Assembly: GCA_022113835.1 (NCBI GenBank)
Contig: JAILWY010000022.1
Span: 3,472,001-3,536,000, forward strand
Source of the DNA: Atopsyche davidsoni
Lineage: Eukaryota > Arthropoda > Insecta > Trichoptera > Hydrobiosidae
Reading direction: 5' to 3'
DNA: 64,000 nt
Below the pieces are notes generated by a model. The model did not search any database. It was given only the letters and a program-made list of their open reading frames with translations, and was not told the origin of the DNA. Numbering within the stretch: the stretch's first letter is position 1; every line of letters begins with the position of its first letter. This document shows positions 12,567 to 28,082 of the stretch, in pieces. The translations under genes and the position numbers were made by a program.

Positions 12567-13920
12567 CTGAAAAGTCATATCTTCGTGTGATGTGACAATT
12601 CATAATTCGGTGGGTAGTATGATTTTATTCGCCTTTCGACCTGGATACTTGAGCATACACCGTCCCTGTAGTACCCGGTTATGTTAACTAATCTAATCAC
12701 GTAGGTTGTGCTATTTATCAATATCTTACGTATTTTATCTTGTTTTAGTACTAGGCTATCAAAATTAATATAGGCTTTAAAAATTATGTTTACACAAAAA
12801 AAAATACTTATGTGCAATGTTAATCGAGCGTGCTAATTTTTTACAATAATTATACACGTGATGGTTGAATCAACTGAATCTGTTACTAATCAAGGGTGAT
12901 TTTATTATGGCATTTTTTTATTAAAGGTGCAGTGAATTTTTAATGTATTTTTGCTTCCTCAAGTTTTCAATGTATAATTGAATATTTGGGACCATTCCCG
13001 TATTTAATTTTATCTTTTGATTATATACTATTTTATGGCAGCGTTTGCAGAAATACAATGTTTCGGTATAAATTATACATGTCATGTCATGTTATTCAAA
13101 TCAAATCTTCAGTTAAGTCTCTCATCTTAGAAAATGAATCCCAAACGTATGCAAGTAAATAAAAAAAGTACAAATGCTCGTATTGAAATCTGATTTATAT
13201 ATTTAACAATTGTGTTTCTGCTAATGTCGCTTTATAATTTGTAAAGATATATTTGTAATGTGTTTAAAATTTAAAGGTTTGATCTCTACGGAGTTGTTGG
13301 AAATATAATTGATTTATACTTGAAGAACAAAGTAGGATTCAAACTGTTTTTATTGAAAACCGCGGGGCGGCCGGCATGCAAAACAATGAAGTGAGATAAT
13401 CAGATGCGTTATTTTTCTACGCGGTGTTCATTGCCTGCTAAGTCCTGAGAGTTTAAATATTACTATTGATAATAAAATATTGAAGTAAATGTTTATTTTT
13501 ATTTTCACGAGCCGTGTTTATCATATTTAAAAAACGCAGACTTCTCGCAGCTTCATTCCAAGGTCGCATATACAGTTTACTAACCTAACTGACTCCACCC
13601 ATCCCTATATTCCCTGAGGTCTTGGAAGTCCAGTTTTATGTATTAAGAGGCTCTGTAGCAGACTGAGTATTCTAGATGCTTATGGATCAAAGGGAAGGGA
13701 GTGTGAGAGGAGGGTGGAGAAAAATAATCAAACACGCCGGTTAGTTGGTGTAATGAATACTGTATTCAATAATTTAATGACAAAGCTTATCATGGTTAGA
13801 AAGAAGCAAAAAAAATTTCATACATTGGGCCTCAATTTTTATCAGTGAGAAGCATATCCTCATAATACACATTGGGTGACTGACCACTTGGAACGGACGA
13901 CATATATAATATATCTGTAC
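12567..13920. other. Apparent intron of the minus-strand gene
   Basis: No exon was supported. A few short open frames have plausible residues but lack matching splice sites. GC-richer patches lie at 13360-13430 and 13540-13740. Confidence 0.35.
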
Positions 13921-14028
13921 ATGGCAGCGCCGCACGGCAACAGTCTCAGCACCACGGACACACACAACCATTTTCAGCCATACCTTGCCCAAAACAAAAC
14001 TAGCACAAGCAATGACTTTGACCTCCGG
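13921..14028 (+). other. Candidate plus-strand coding exon with start codon
   Basis: ATG at 13921 opens 36 codons in a locally GC-rich island, beginning MAAPHGNSLSTTDTHNHF and ending SNDFDLR directly before a GTAACA donor. The composition (Ser/Thr/Asn/Gln with few rare codons) is unlike the surrounding chance frames. No family recognised. The phase-0 end would be compatible with the candidate exon at 16118-16228. Evidence is only frame, composition and one donor. Confidence 0.25.
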
Positions 14029-15779
14029 GTAACAATAACTAATATTTTTCAATATTTACGTGTAATTGTTATCATGCTTTGCATTTACTTCTTTACACTA
14101 ACAAGAAAATTAAAAAGCTTATTTGACATCGGCTCTAAATGCTCAAGGTTTTTATAATAACTAAAATAGATTTTATCCAATGAATCCATCCACGAGACAT
14201 AGTCACCGCTTATTTATAAGTAATAAAATTTTGCATATACCGCTGTAATCCAAATTTATAACACGCTGTTCGAAAAATTGTAAGCAAACAAATCCTTCGA
14301 AGCTCAAAATTAGTGTAATCTTTTGTCACAACTGAAATCCCAAATGCAACTATAATAATAATTTTGAGCAATTATATTTTTTGAGCATAGTTACGACTTC
14401 TGCAGTTGTATATATTCATGATGTAAAGTGTTGATTTTAACATTGGCGATGAGAAACTGACCAAGAATTTAATATTTAAAATATTAGCATCTTCAGGATC
14501 ATTTTAGTATATATAGCAATAGAAATCCATCGGTGCCATGCAGTTTAATTCAATGCATGTATAATATGTCTAATGTATACAATATTAAAAAAAAAAAAAA
14601 ATTTTCACTTACATCACTAATGTAAAGTTGTATTGCGTATTCAAATGTAAACAATATAACGATAGTGAAGTTAAACTTTTTAATGATATTAAAATTAAGG
14701 ACGTGCAATGGTTTTCTGAAAGTATACAGACTAAAGCCACCGTTGACACTCCATTTATTGGTATATTTCTGTTCAGTTTTACTGCCGTTTAAAATCAACA
14801 TTCGACACGTCACATTGCAGCTTTACCGGTGCACTTGCGTTGATGTCCAGTGGCGTCGAGCTGTTACACGCATGGCCATATACTAACGGAAATCAACATC
14901 TAGGGGCGCGCTCCAATACCAACTCAATAACAACTGAATATAAATTGGAAATGACAGTTAACACGCACCTTCCCCAACATAACACGCACACAAGACAATA
15001 TCCTATATTATCTCACTGAAGTTACAAGCATAAAGAGTATTCCTTCTTTATTATACAGATTCCCTTGTCCACATAACACGCTCGAGACCCAACATATTTA
15101 AAAATAAAAGTTGTCAACAGTAAAGTAATAAAAAAAATATATATATCGAAAACTATGCATTATAGTGCACAGTATTTACAGGAATAACTTGCTGCTACTG
15201 CAACTAAGCTATTTGCTTCTTTAACTAAAATATATAAACTGCTTATAAACATAACACGCAAGTCAAAAATAGTTATATTCGACTAAATTATTTTTTTTGT
15301 TGCTTTAAAGTATATCTGAAAACTTTGATGTTGCATGTTCAATTTTCAAGCAGAGAATATATCAAATCTTCAATAGAAGTAATTAAGAGATTCATTAAAA
15401 TCAGATGCTTGTTACTCGTTGACGTGATACTTTAGCGTGTATGCATACAAGACTGCTAGGTTAGGTTGCATAAGGGGCGTGCAATAAAAAGAAGTCACAC
15501 TACACACCCAAAGATACGAGACTACCGGAGCGCGCCCTACAGAGCCACAGGAGACCGAGGGGATGCCCGGCGTAGACAAATCACAGACAACTAGAAAGAA
15601 CGTTGGATGATGTGGACTGAGAAACTCCTCAAGCCGAAAACTAAAAAAAATTTTACCTCCTGTTAAATGTTATTAACAATAAGATATACATCACTAAAAT
15701 GATATTTTTTACACTTGATTTTTTTTTAAATATAATTATTATTTCATACAAAAAGACCTTCTTTGTGCAAGTGGGTTGT

Positions 15780-15950
15780 TTTTTGGATGACGCTCAAAAC
15801 ACGCAGAGTATCTCTCTCTTACACACGCAGGGAACGCGTCGATCCGGACGCGGCTCTATCTTCACAATACACGGAAAAATAATTTCAGGACGTACGCGCA
15901 CGCCCGGATCGAGGGATCCCGTTCAATAATGGAGGACCACATACCTAAGG
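15780..15950. promoter_or_regulatory. GC/CpG-rich island, possible promoter
   Basis: A local CpG-rich island in otherwise AT-rich DNA. It carries ACGCGTCGATCCGGACGCGG-like sequence and an ATG in good context at 15931 on the plus strand. Islands of this kind elsewhere in the window coincide with exons or gene starts. Which strand it serves is unclear. Confidence 0.25.
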
Positions 15951-16117
15951 TTACTTTGGATCTGTTCCTTCCATGTTTTTTTTTTTGTTTTTAGATTGAT
16001 TGGTATACTTCGGCCTCATTCTCAACTCAATATAACAAAACTGCCAACTGTTCAACTGTTTGAGTGTCTCAAAGTTGGTAAAAATTTAATTGAATTATTC
16101 TTTTAAGTTGGCCACAG

Positions 16118-16228
16118 CAAGCAGCTGCTTCTGCAGCAGGAGCACCCAAAACATTGAAGAAAAGAGGATTTTTTAACAATTTACCTCAAAAGATTAATTC
16201 AGTGGATTCTTTGGAATCAAAATTTCAA
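16118..16228 (+). other. Candidate plus-strand internal coding exon
   Basis: A 37-codon open stretch starts QAAASAAGAPKTLKKRGF and ends NSVDSLESKFQ immediately before a strong GTATGT donor. Possible acceptors are CCACAG at 16117 (phase 0) and TTTTAAG at 16107 (phase 2, adding WPQ-type codons). The residue composition looks coding and the opposite strand is not open in an equivalent way. Family unknown. An upstream ATG exon may be the one at 13921-14028 or the ATG at 15931, where GTTACT would be a weak donor. Confidence 0.35.
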
Positions 16229-19200
16229 GTATGTCAAATATTTATATGACCCTATTTGGCGTGTTACACATTTCACCATACACCTTGGAGGTTAAACAAA
16301 GTATATCTCTAAAGCAACAATTCCCGAATCAGCTGAAATGAATACCAGCTCTAACAAAAACTGAATAGTTTTTTTTTTATATAATATATTTTATGTGCTA
16401 ATATCAAAATGGAGAAAAAAATTCATAGCAAATTTAAAAACACAAAATTAAATTCATGAAATATTGCTGATAACAAAAAATTATATTTTATAAATCCATA
16501 GCAAAATAAATATTTAAATTTTATTAATATGAAAAATGTTGCTCTATACAAATATATTTTGTCTCAACTTCAATAATGTTAAGTTCGATCACACCATACA
16601 CGCTTATGATACAAGTCAGCGTGACCAGCTTAAAGAAATATTGTTACAAAATATCAAAAATTATTAAAAAATAATGGCATTATACAATCATTGTTGAGAA
16701 TAAGGTTACTAGTGTTTCCATACAAAAGTAAGAGATTTCAAGACAGGAAGAGCGGCAGCCATCCTAAAAGCGACACGCCAAGCAAACCCTTGTGCATATT
16801 ACCCTGGATATTCTAACACGCGTGAAACATAGAATGCTTTGGCAACTTCCAATGCCACACGTTCGCAATCAGTTCGATTGAACGAAATAAAATTATAAAA
16901 AAAATATTAGCTAAAACTGAAAATACAGTGTTTCAAACTGAATATTGCTTGTACAGTCTGCGTGGCGTGTAAAATAGGCGGCCGCCGCCTCTAGGACAGC
17001 TTAAACAAAAATACAGTGTTCTTGTATGTTCTAGAAGGTTCATGTTCATCATTTTACTCATTTTAACAAATAAAAACAACAGAAAAAACATATTTTCATA
17101 TATTCGAGTTCCCGTAACTACAAAAAATAAAAAATAGAGTCCATATTTGTGCTTGGACGAATTGCGTCAGTGTTAACATTCTGAATGCAGTGGAATAATT
17201 TATAAATATTTCATTAAAATTATAACAAATATATATATTTTTTGAAAACTTTTTTTATAATATGTATAATATATATATTTTTTAAATCGGGATTGTTTAG
17301 CGTTTCACATTCTATCACAAAGGGAGTACGGAGCATAGACGTGCTGTAAAATTAAAAACATACATAATATAATTTTTTTTAAACATCTGAAAACGATCAA
17401 TAATAATAATAATTTAAAAATAAATTAAAAACAAGAAAAACTGCATAATTAAAAACATCGGTAAAAATATAATATATAATACACTCATTTTCTCCTTAGT
17501 CACAGTTACACGACAATGTTACGACCTCTGTCCAATGTAAAAAGAAAGCTAACACATGACTGGAACTATGCAGAGTCCACACACACAGAGCTACACGCAC
17601 AGAGCACAGAGGTCGTGGGACAATTGGCTTTCCTCCAAACCTCCAAGCGTGTGGAATCACAAGAAGGGACACCCTGTAAGCGCAGCTAGCGCCCATCCGG
17701 ATTTAATTTGAAAGGCCAAGTTTACACGCTTCTCATCACCAGAAATATATATATATGCCTCATTAAAAAGTACATATACACTTTCCAAGGGAGGATGAGT
17801 TTACCAAAACAAATAAATGCTGTATAACTCAATTATACATCTCAAAAGTACTTACACGCCTCCAGAACTAATTTAATTGGTAGAAACATGTAAACATGGC
17901 TCTGAAATAAATAAATATAGCAAAATGCTCTTGTAATTTCCAAAAGTTGTAATTGTTTAAATGTTGATTTGAAAGATACGCTAACAAGCCACAATCGATT
18001 GAACAAATCCTGCTCAAGGGCCATGTAAACTCATTCATAAAATAATTACACACGCAGTTGTAACAGAGAACGGTAGTCTTCCAGCGCACATTACTGAAGA
18101 ATATCATAAAAATACATTACAAAAACAATGCCGATTGATTAGCTATTACCATAACGGATAGGAAATTATGCACGTATTACATTGCATGTGAAAATACCTA
18201 TACGTCTGCGTGATAAACCCTCAAAAAAGAAACTAACCTAACAATTTGATTTAAACTACGAGACGTAAATTCACAATTTCTTTGATATTCAACAAAAAGA
18301 GGAGATTTACATGCAAACTATAAGATGGATTTCAATGATTTTTTGTGTCAACCTGTTAGGTTAGTTTTATTTTCATGGATGTAATAACGTTTGCAGTTTT
18401 ATTTTTATATTACAGTATTGAAAAGAAATAATATTTCATGCTTTATTCTAAGGGAACATCGGGAGGTGATTTATCGGAGTCACAAACAATTTACACAGAC
18501 TTCACATACGTATCACGTCACACAGTCCGTCGAGGAAAAACTCCAGATTCAACATGCAATACAAAGCAATATGACATCATCTTACTTGAAAAAAAAATAT
18601 ATGTATATATATATTCATAATTGTAGACACACCTAATATTGAAGTTTGCACTACGACTCGTACACTCACCACACGCTATCGTACATACATTCGCGTTCAC
18701 ACGCACGAAATAAAAAAATAATTGAAAAAAATAGAAGGGACGAAACACAAGTGTTTAAAATATCAAACGCAGTTTCTCGAAAATCGTACAAAAGTTGTAA
18801 AAAAAAAATTATATATTATTTTTAAATGAGATTTTTACCGCACAGCGCGCCTGGACGACTAAATGCAGTGGCTGAAATGAAAAAAATATACGTATATGGA
18901 AAACATGAATTTTTTAATTTGATATATTTTCTAATTTTTTTGCAAAGGTGCCCCCTTCATAGTCCAAAGCATTGATTTCTCGCAGACTATAGGTTGAAGA
19001 CACGTGATTTGCGCGTTGAACGTACAAATTTTATTATATTTTATATATTTAAAGTCTCTGACTTGATACTTTCATGGATTTTAGATAGACATTACATAGT
19101 TATTCTTATAGAAGTTTAAAGTGAAGGCAGTTTTACACGTAACATCAGCAAACTAACAATATGAACATACTATATTTAATTAAGAAGTATGTTTGTAATA

Positions 19201-21897
19201 AAAACAAAAATAATGTTTTTTTTATTACAGAAATAAATGGTTTTAATTTTATAAAATGTCAACAGTCTTTCTTATTGCTCAAAATAAAAAAAATTATCGC
19301 TATGATGTTCAAAATTTCATCTCTTTCCTTTATTTCATACACTTTAAAATAAAGACCACTTATATTTTTCAATTGTACTAAATAGCTTATCAAAATTAAT
19401 TAAAACATCTTGAAAGTTTATAGCAAATTATATTAAAATTATAAAATAGTTTGACGAGGTTATGTGCAACACGTGCCTTGACATTGAAAATATATGCAAA
19501 AATCCACACATACTATCAGTTTTTTATATTAAATATATATTTCGCGACGTGTTACGAGCACACTGTTGCGACTAAAAAACAATTCACATCCATTTTGAAG
19601 AGAACTACATCCACCAACGTGCATAGCGCGTCTTGAGGGAGATCTGAGACTGCAAGAAAGCGTCATTGGAATGAGATACGCACGACTCTTGAAAATTCAT
19701 TCAGTGAACAATGTGCAACCCATTATTGTTTATTTGATAAATAACTACTCATAAATAGTAGAGATATTTTATTCAATCACATTAAAATAATTAATTGTTC
19801 TTTTATTGCTCCATAAAAAATATTTTTAAAAAGCTAGCTGCTCGAAATATAAAACAATACTAAAAAAATATAATCCTATATATTTACTAGAGATTTATTT
19901 AAAAATTAAAAAATAAAAATTGTGAAATTCTTAGCACCAACACGAAAGATGCGACAAGTTGTTTTTGATGCAAATTTACAAAATAAAAAAATAACATCAC
20001 AATACTAAGGAATCTCTCATACAAGAGTATAAAACACGACAAAATAGTAATATAATAATAAGAATATTTACCGACAATCACAGTATAAAATCTCTCAACA
20101 TTCAACCGTGAAGCTACACGCCGCCTTATACAAAAGTAACCCTTTGTTGCCATCTTATAAATATTGACACGCCGAACATTTAAAATGAAGCACGTCTTCG
20201 TCCTAGCAATACAAACAATAATTCACTTTGGCGGAAAAAAATTACACGCAGTCATTGCCATTTCATTCCAACGTAACTTCCCACAGTTTCGGATGCCCGT
20301 CGCCGACACGGCGCACAAAAATTTTTGGTATCTAATATTGCAGAATTTTATACACTTTAAAATTTACAATGAAACTAAATAATTCTATTTTTAAGTAGGT
20401 AAGTATGCACAGGTCTTTTTACACTCGATTTTACTTGCCGTGTAGTATTTTATGATCCAATATTTTTATACACGTGTACATACTGGGTGATTCGACAAGC
20501 ATTTCAAATACCCAACGGTTATTCCAAAATATATATTGCTCGAGGAACGCACGCCGGCAAACCCTTTGTGCGTGAGATACGAGCGAACAGTCGTACAGTT
20601 GACCTCGAGCGCTCAAAACAAAAACGGAGGGCGCACTGCACCGAGAGGGCAGGACGTTGCGTAAAAAAATAATTACATTTAAAAAATAATTATTTCATTT
20701 ATTATCTGCAAGAGTACGTTCCTCGGACAATTCATCTCAAGTCGGCCGAAAATATAACGCATTGTATATCTCATGCTGCAATCAAAGCACCCTGTATATA
20801 AAGTATATACTCGAATACATACATGAGGTTTTGAAGCGAATTCTATTCAAGCGTGGCGTAGTATCACGAAATCAGCGACTAATTATACCTTCATCCAGTT
20901 TTATACATTCGGGCCTCCGTTCTCTCGCTTCCTCAATACTTGTCGCCCTGATATTCCTAGTTTTAGAGACTAATAAAAAAAAAAATACTAAGCACTAAAT
21001 AAACCACTCAAAAATATACATATTCACATAAAAAAATTAAACTTAACGGAAATGCAAAAAAATTAATAGGGCAGCACAATCAAAACTTAAAAGTAACCCT
21101 GTATGCTCTAATGTTAAGCTTTTGCCCATAATAAAAACATCTAAATAAAAAAAAATAAAAAAACGAAAAAACAGCAGCAATTCTTCGTTATCTATGGACT
21201 TTTTATCACTAATTAAAATTTTGTGTCGGTAAAAAAAAATATTTAAAAAACAATAACGGTAACATGAACAATTTTCACGCGAATATATTTTTATTTAGTG
21301 AACAACTTATATTGATTTCATTTTAAGTATATTCATATTACAATAAACTATTGCAAAAAATGTGTCACGTCGTTGAGAATGCTACAACCAGAAATTTCCT
21401 GCGTGTATAATTTCATTGGCTAGTTACAAACTGATATTTGTAATATAAGTAAACGAGCATAAAATGGACACGAAATGAAAAAGTTTTTTTTCATCATATA
21501 TGTATTTACCACAAGCTAGATATTATCATTGTAATATCGTGACAGTTAACAATCTTACTCGTTGTGCAAATTACTTTCCATTTTCTTTACAACACGGTGG
21601 CAGGCGAGATACATAGTTAACAAAAAATTGCTGCATGTTTATAAAACAAGAATAAAATTTATTTTTTAGGAGTGTCAAGTATTGCAACAAGAGAGAGAAA
21701 GAGAGGAAAGTCGCTGGCATCGTGCCGTCTCCTTCCGTACACATATAACAGCAAAAATTTTGACTTGATTATCTCGAAATACATCCTCGCTATGCCGCAC
21801 AATAGCTAGATTTTCACTGTCATTTCAAAATTATAATAAAAATAGTACAACAATAAATACTTCATTCTGATAAATTAAAAAAAAAAAAAAAACTCAC

Positions 21898-22110
21898 CAG
21901 TGCGGTCGTGGCAAGCGTTGCCGCAGAGTAAACCTTACAAACATCAGACACGCGGCGGCATTTACGGAACGAGGCTGGAACACTCCGCCTTTCGATTATC
22001 GGATTGATCGTTACTTTTATAATATTTCACTTGATCGTAGCCACAACTCCTGGTTTTTTAAAAAAAAATCCCACTTTCCAAGTGAAGCGGCGACACCGGA
22101 AGCGGCGAGT
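21898..22110 (-). promoter_or_regulatory. Candidate first exon and promoter of a minus-strand gene
   Basis: A perfect GTGAGT donor at 21892-21897 (minus strand) follows a GC-rich stretch. An ATG at 21944 there opens MFVRFTLRQRLPRPH and ends in phase 2. This basic/aromatic start resembles a mitochondrial targeting peptide, though that is inference. Upstream, at about 22085-22110, is CACCGGAAGCGGCG with an ETS-like CCGGAAG core typical of housekeeping promoters. Direct splicing to the exon at 12566 would create TGA, so at least one further exon is required if they belong together. Confidence 0.3.
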
Positions 22111-22125
22111 TTCTTTTGTTTTTTT

Positions 22126-22131
22126 TTTATT
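22126..22131 (-). terminator. Candidate polyadenylation signal for Gs-alpha
   Basis: AATAAA on the minus strand, about 370 nt into the presumed spliced 3'UTR exon that begins at 22503. It is the first AATAAA I see downstream of the stop. Confidence 0.35.
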
Positions 22132-22804
22132 TATAGTACAAATATATCATCCCACAATAATCATAAATTATAACTATAAACGACAAATAACACAACTTCA
22201 TTAAAAATAAACGCTGCTTGTTAATAGGACAAAAATGGTAAAAGGGAAAAAACAAATATTACTGTAATATAAATATAATATGTATATATATAAATATATG
22301 TATAATATAGTATTATATATATAGATATTATGGTAACATCAATGGTTGTGCCGGCGCACTGATTCAGTTTCTAAAAACCTTAAGGACTACAATTTACAAT
22401 GTATACCAACTCGGTTTGAATTGTTACAAAGACGAGAGTCTGTTGTGCAAAACAGGTGACGGCGCGCGCCGAGGACACGGCCACGCCGCACGTCTCGACC
22501 GAGCTGCAACAAAAACAAACACATGTTCAATATAATAATTTGAATGCACATAGTTATATTGTATAAAATATTTTTTCATCGGAATTATGCTCTTGGTGAT
22601 TGTTTTGATGATATGTCGTCATATATGATATTTTTTAGATGGACTCCAGCCTTTTGCCAATTTACTGGCTGCTCATCGAGCCAGTTTTAGAAGAAAAAAG
22701 GTTTTCCAAAGATCTAACCTGAAGTGAAACAGCTAAACGGACAACTGGCAATAGCCGATAAAAAGCTTTCACTAATTGAAAAGTTAAAAAGTTGTATACC
22801 GACC
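22132..22804 (-). other. Gs-alpha 3'UTR with a probable intron (22504-22803)
   Basis: Nine bases after the stop codon is CAG|GTCGGT. At 22503 a strong acceptor (TTTTTGTTGCAG) precedes a sharply GC-rich segment beginning CTCGGTCGAGACGTGCGG. This looks like a 3'UTR exon. Because the junction is so close to the stop it should not trigger nonsense-mediated decay. The donor is imperfect, so retention of the intron is also possible. Confidence 0.4.
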
Positions 22805-22812
22805 TGTAAGAA

Positions 22813-26602
<3,790 letters not shown>

Positions 26603-27992
26603 CGCGGCCCACGCTGCCCACCTGCAACACAACCGAACAAATAATACATTAATTATAAAAATCCATTTTGTGGTTCAGTTGTCATAAAGTTTGCGTGCCA
26701 ACAAGTTGGATCCTAAATATAGAAATTTTTTTTAATTCTGTAATATTATAAATTACTTCAGCATTCAAACTGAAGGATGACCTTTCAAGAAACTATACTC
26801 GGTGATGCGGATTTTTCTGTATTTGAAACGCCTAAGATGCAACTAGTTGGACTTGCCCATCTAACTCGATCCCTATAAGCTTCAGAACCGGAGACACGCT
26901 TACCAATTAAACATGCAATAATCGATGGTATGAACTGCATTTCAGTCAACTTGTACCTCTGACATTTGCCTCGACTGTTCAAACATTCATTGGGGAAACA
27001 AGTTCATAGCTGCGCCGAGTTGCCACTGAACAACCAGTCGATGCATATTTAATTGCTGGCAATGGCCGTGAGGCCCCCTTGTATACATTTTCATTTTATC
27101 ACTGACTATTTACTTTTGTCATAACAGTATCGATTAAGCAATGAGTTTAAAAACCCAGTTAAAAATACCCATTGATATTATTTTAAAAAATATCAAGTGA
27201 TATAACAATTCCTGAATATTGTTGAAAGTGTTTACACTTATAATGGTGATTGAGACTGCGGAATCAGCGGTAGAAGTTTCTCATAAGAAAAAATAGGTCT
27301 CAGAGTTACGGAACCCCCTCGACAAATATAGGAATATGGAAGATGTAAATTTAACGCAAAGCTAGTATTTCTGAATGTCTACTGTATGTATAGCTTAACA
27401 GACAATTTTAATTTTTAAAAAATTACTAGTCTAAACCATTTTTCATTCGCCCGGGCTAAATATAAAAGTTCAATATTATTATATTTACGTTCAACTTTAA
27501 AGCAGTCATTTTTGACAATGCAAATTTTTTTTTTTTAATATCATTATTGTCCACTTATGTAACGTATAAATGACACTATAATTACTACGAATGATGATCA
27601 ATAAAACCGAAACGGTATTTTCTGTGTCTGGCAATTCGGGCCCGGCGACAATTTCACAGTCGGCAGCCCGGCGCTCTATAAGTGGTAGAGTCCACAGCCT
27701 CCTCGATGGCAATACTAATTATCGAGAACAAACAATATTGACACGGCAATAAAACGAGCTGCAATAAAATATGTGCTGATGAGTCTGAACAGCCCGTCTC
27801 TAATCGCAAAGCCAAACATTGGCAACACTGTCTGCCGAGTGAAATCACCATGGCACCCGCTGTCCCTCACTCGGCACTCGCCCTGGCACTGGGACGGATT
27901 ACTACAGTTAACCTCAACGCCATACTTATTTCTTATACTGACAATATCAAAATCTTATTATTAAACAATTTGCTTTCTTGGGTGTTGAGCCG

Positions 27993-28082
27993 CTTGATGT
28001 TTTCAGTCTTCTGACGTTTCAAAAAAAATCCCTAAGGATGGTCCCAGCATGGGGACCAACACGTCGGAGAACTGAAAATTTT
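27993..28082. repeat. Nested palindrome (outer about 24-bp arms, inner GGTCCC/GGGACC)
   Basis: The outer arm CTTGATGTTTTCAGTCTTCT plus GACGT at the left pairs with ACGTCGGAGAACTGAAAATT plus TTCAAG at the right, with a few mismatches. Inside is GGTCCCAGCATGGGGACC, a 6-bp-arm hairpin. The layout resembles a terminal structure of a mobile element; no element body was identified. Confidence 0.5.

Larger units (their letters stand above)
14261..20249 (+). repeat. Dispersed, strand-biased cluster of ACACGC hexamers
   Basis: By eye I count 20 ACACGC on the plus strand in this 6 kb (for example 14261, 14866, 14961, 14982, 15076, 15254, 15799, 15823, 16598, 16773, 16816, 17593, 17724, 17854, 18050, 18671, 18699, 20116, 20167, 20244). 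The reverse complement GCGTGT occurs only about three times. The remaining 58 kb has roughly 17 ACACGC. Most are preceded by T, A or C and flanked by unrelated sequence, so this is a motif scatter, not a tandem repeat. Because it is strand-asymmetric it may reflect a minus-strand transcript (GCGUGU). Confidence 0.5.

Noticed and set aside
13774..14052. 92-codon minus-strand frame opposite the candidate exon at 13921
   Set aside because: Cysteine/valine-rich shadow of the plus-strand frame; no splice context.
14613..14715. Minus-strand segment with GTAAGT donor and CTTTCAG acceptor, phase-compatible with the exon at 12566
   Set aside because: The peptide it would add is Leu/Ser/Thr-rich and not protein-like, and another frame is equally open; kept only as a possibility.
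15416..15655. 75-codon minus-strand open stretch after a good acceptor
   Set aside because: No donor of quality, no recognisable composition; openness follows from local GC content.
18839..18871. 33-nt minus-strand micro-exon with TTTCATTTCAG acceptor and GTAAAA donor
   Set aside because: Too short to judge; one frame contains TAG and it does not connect to either neighbouring model in phase.
20431..20672. Open frames on both strands with plausible residues
   Set aside because: No ATG on the plus frame, no splice sites, and the two strands are equally open, which argues for composition rather than coding.
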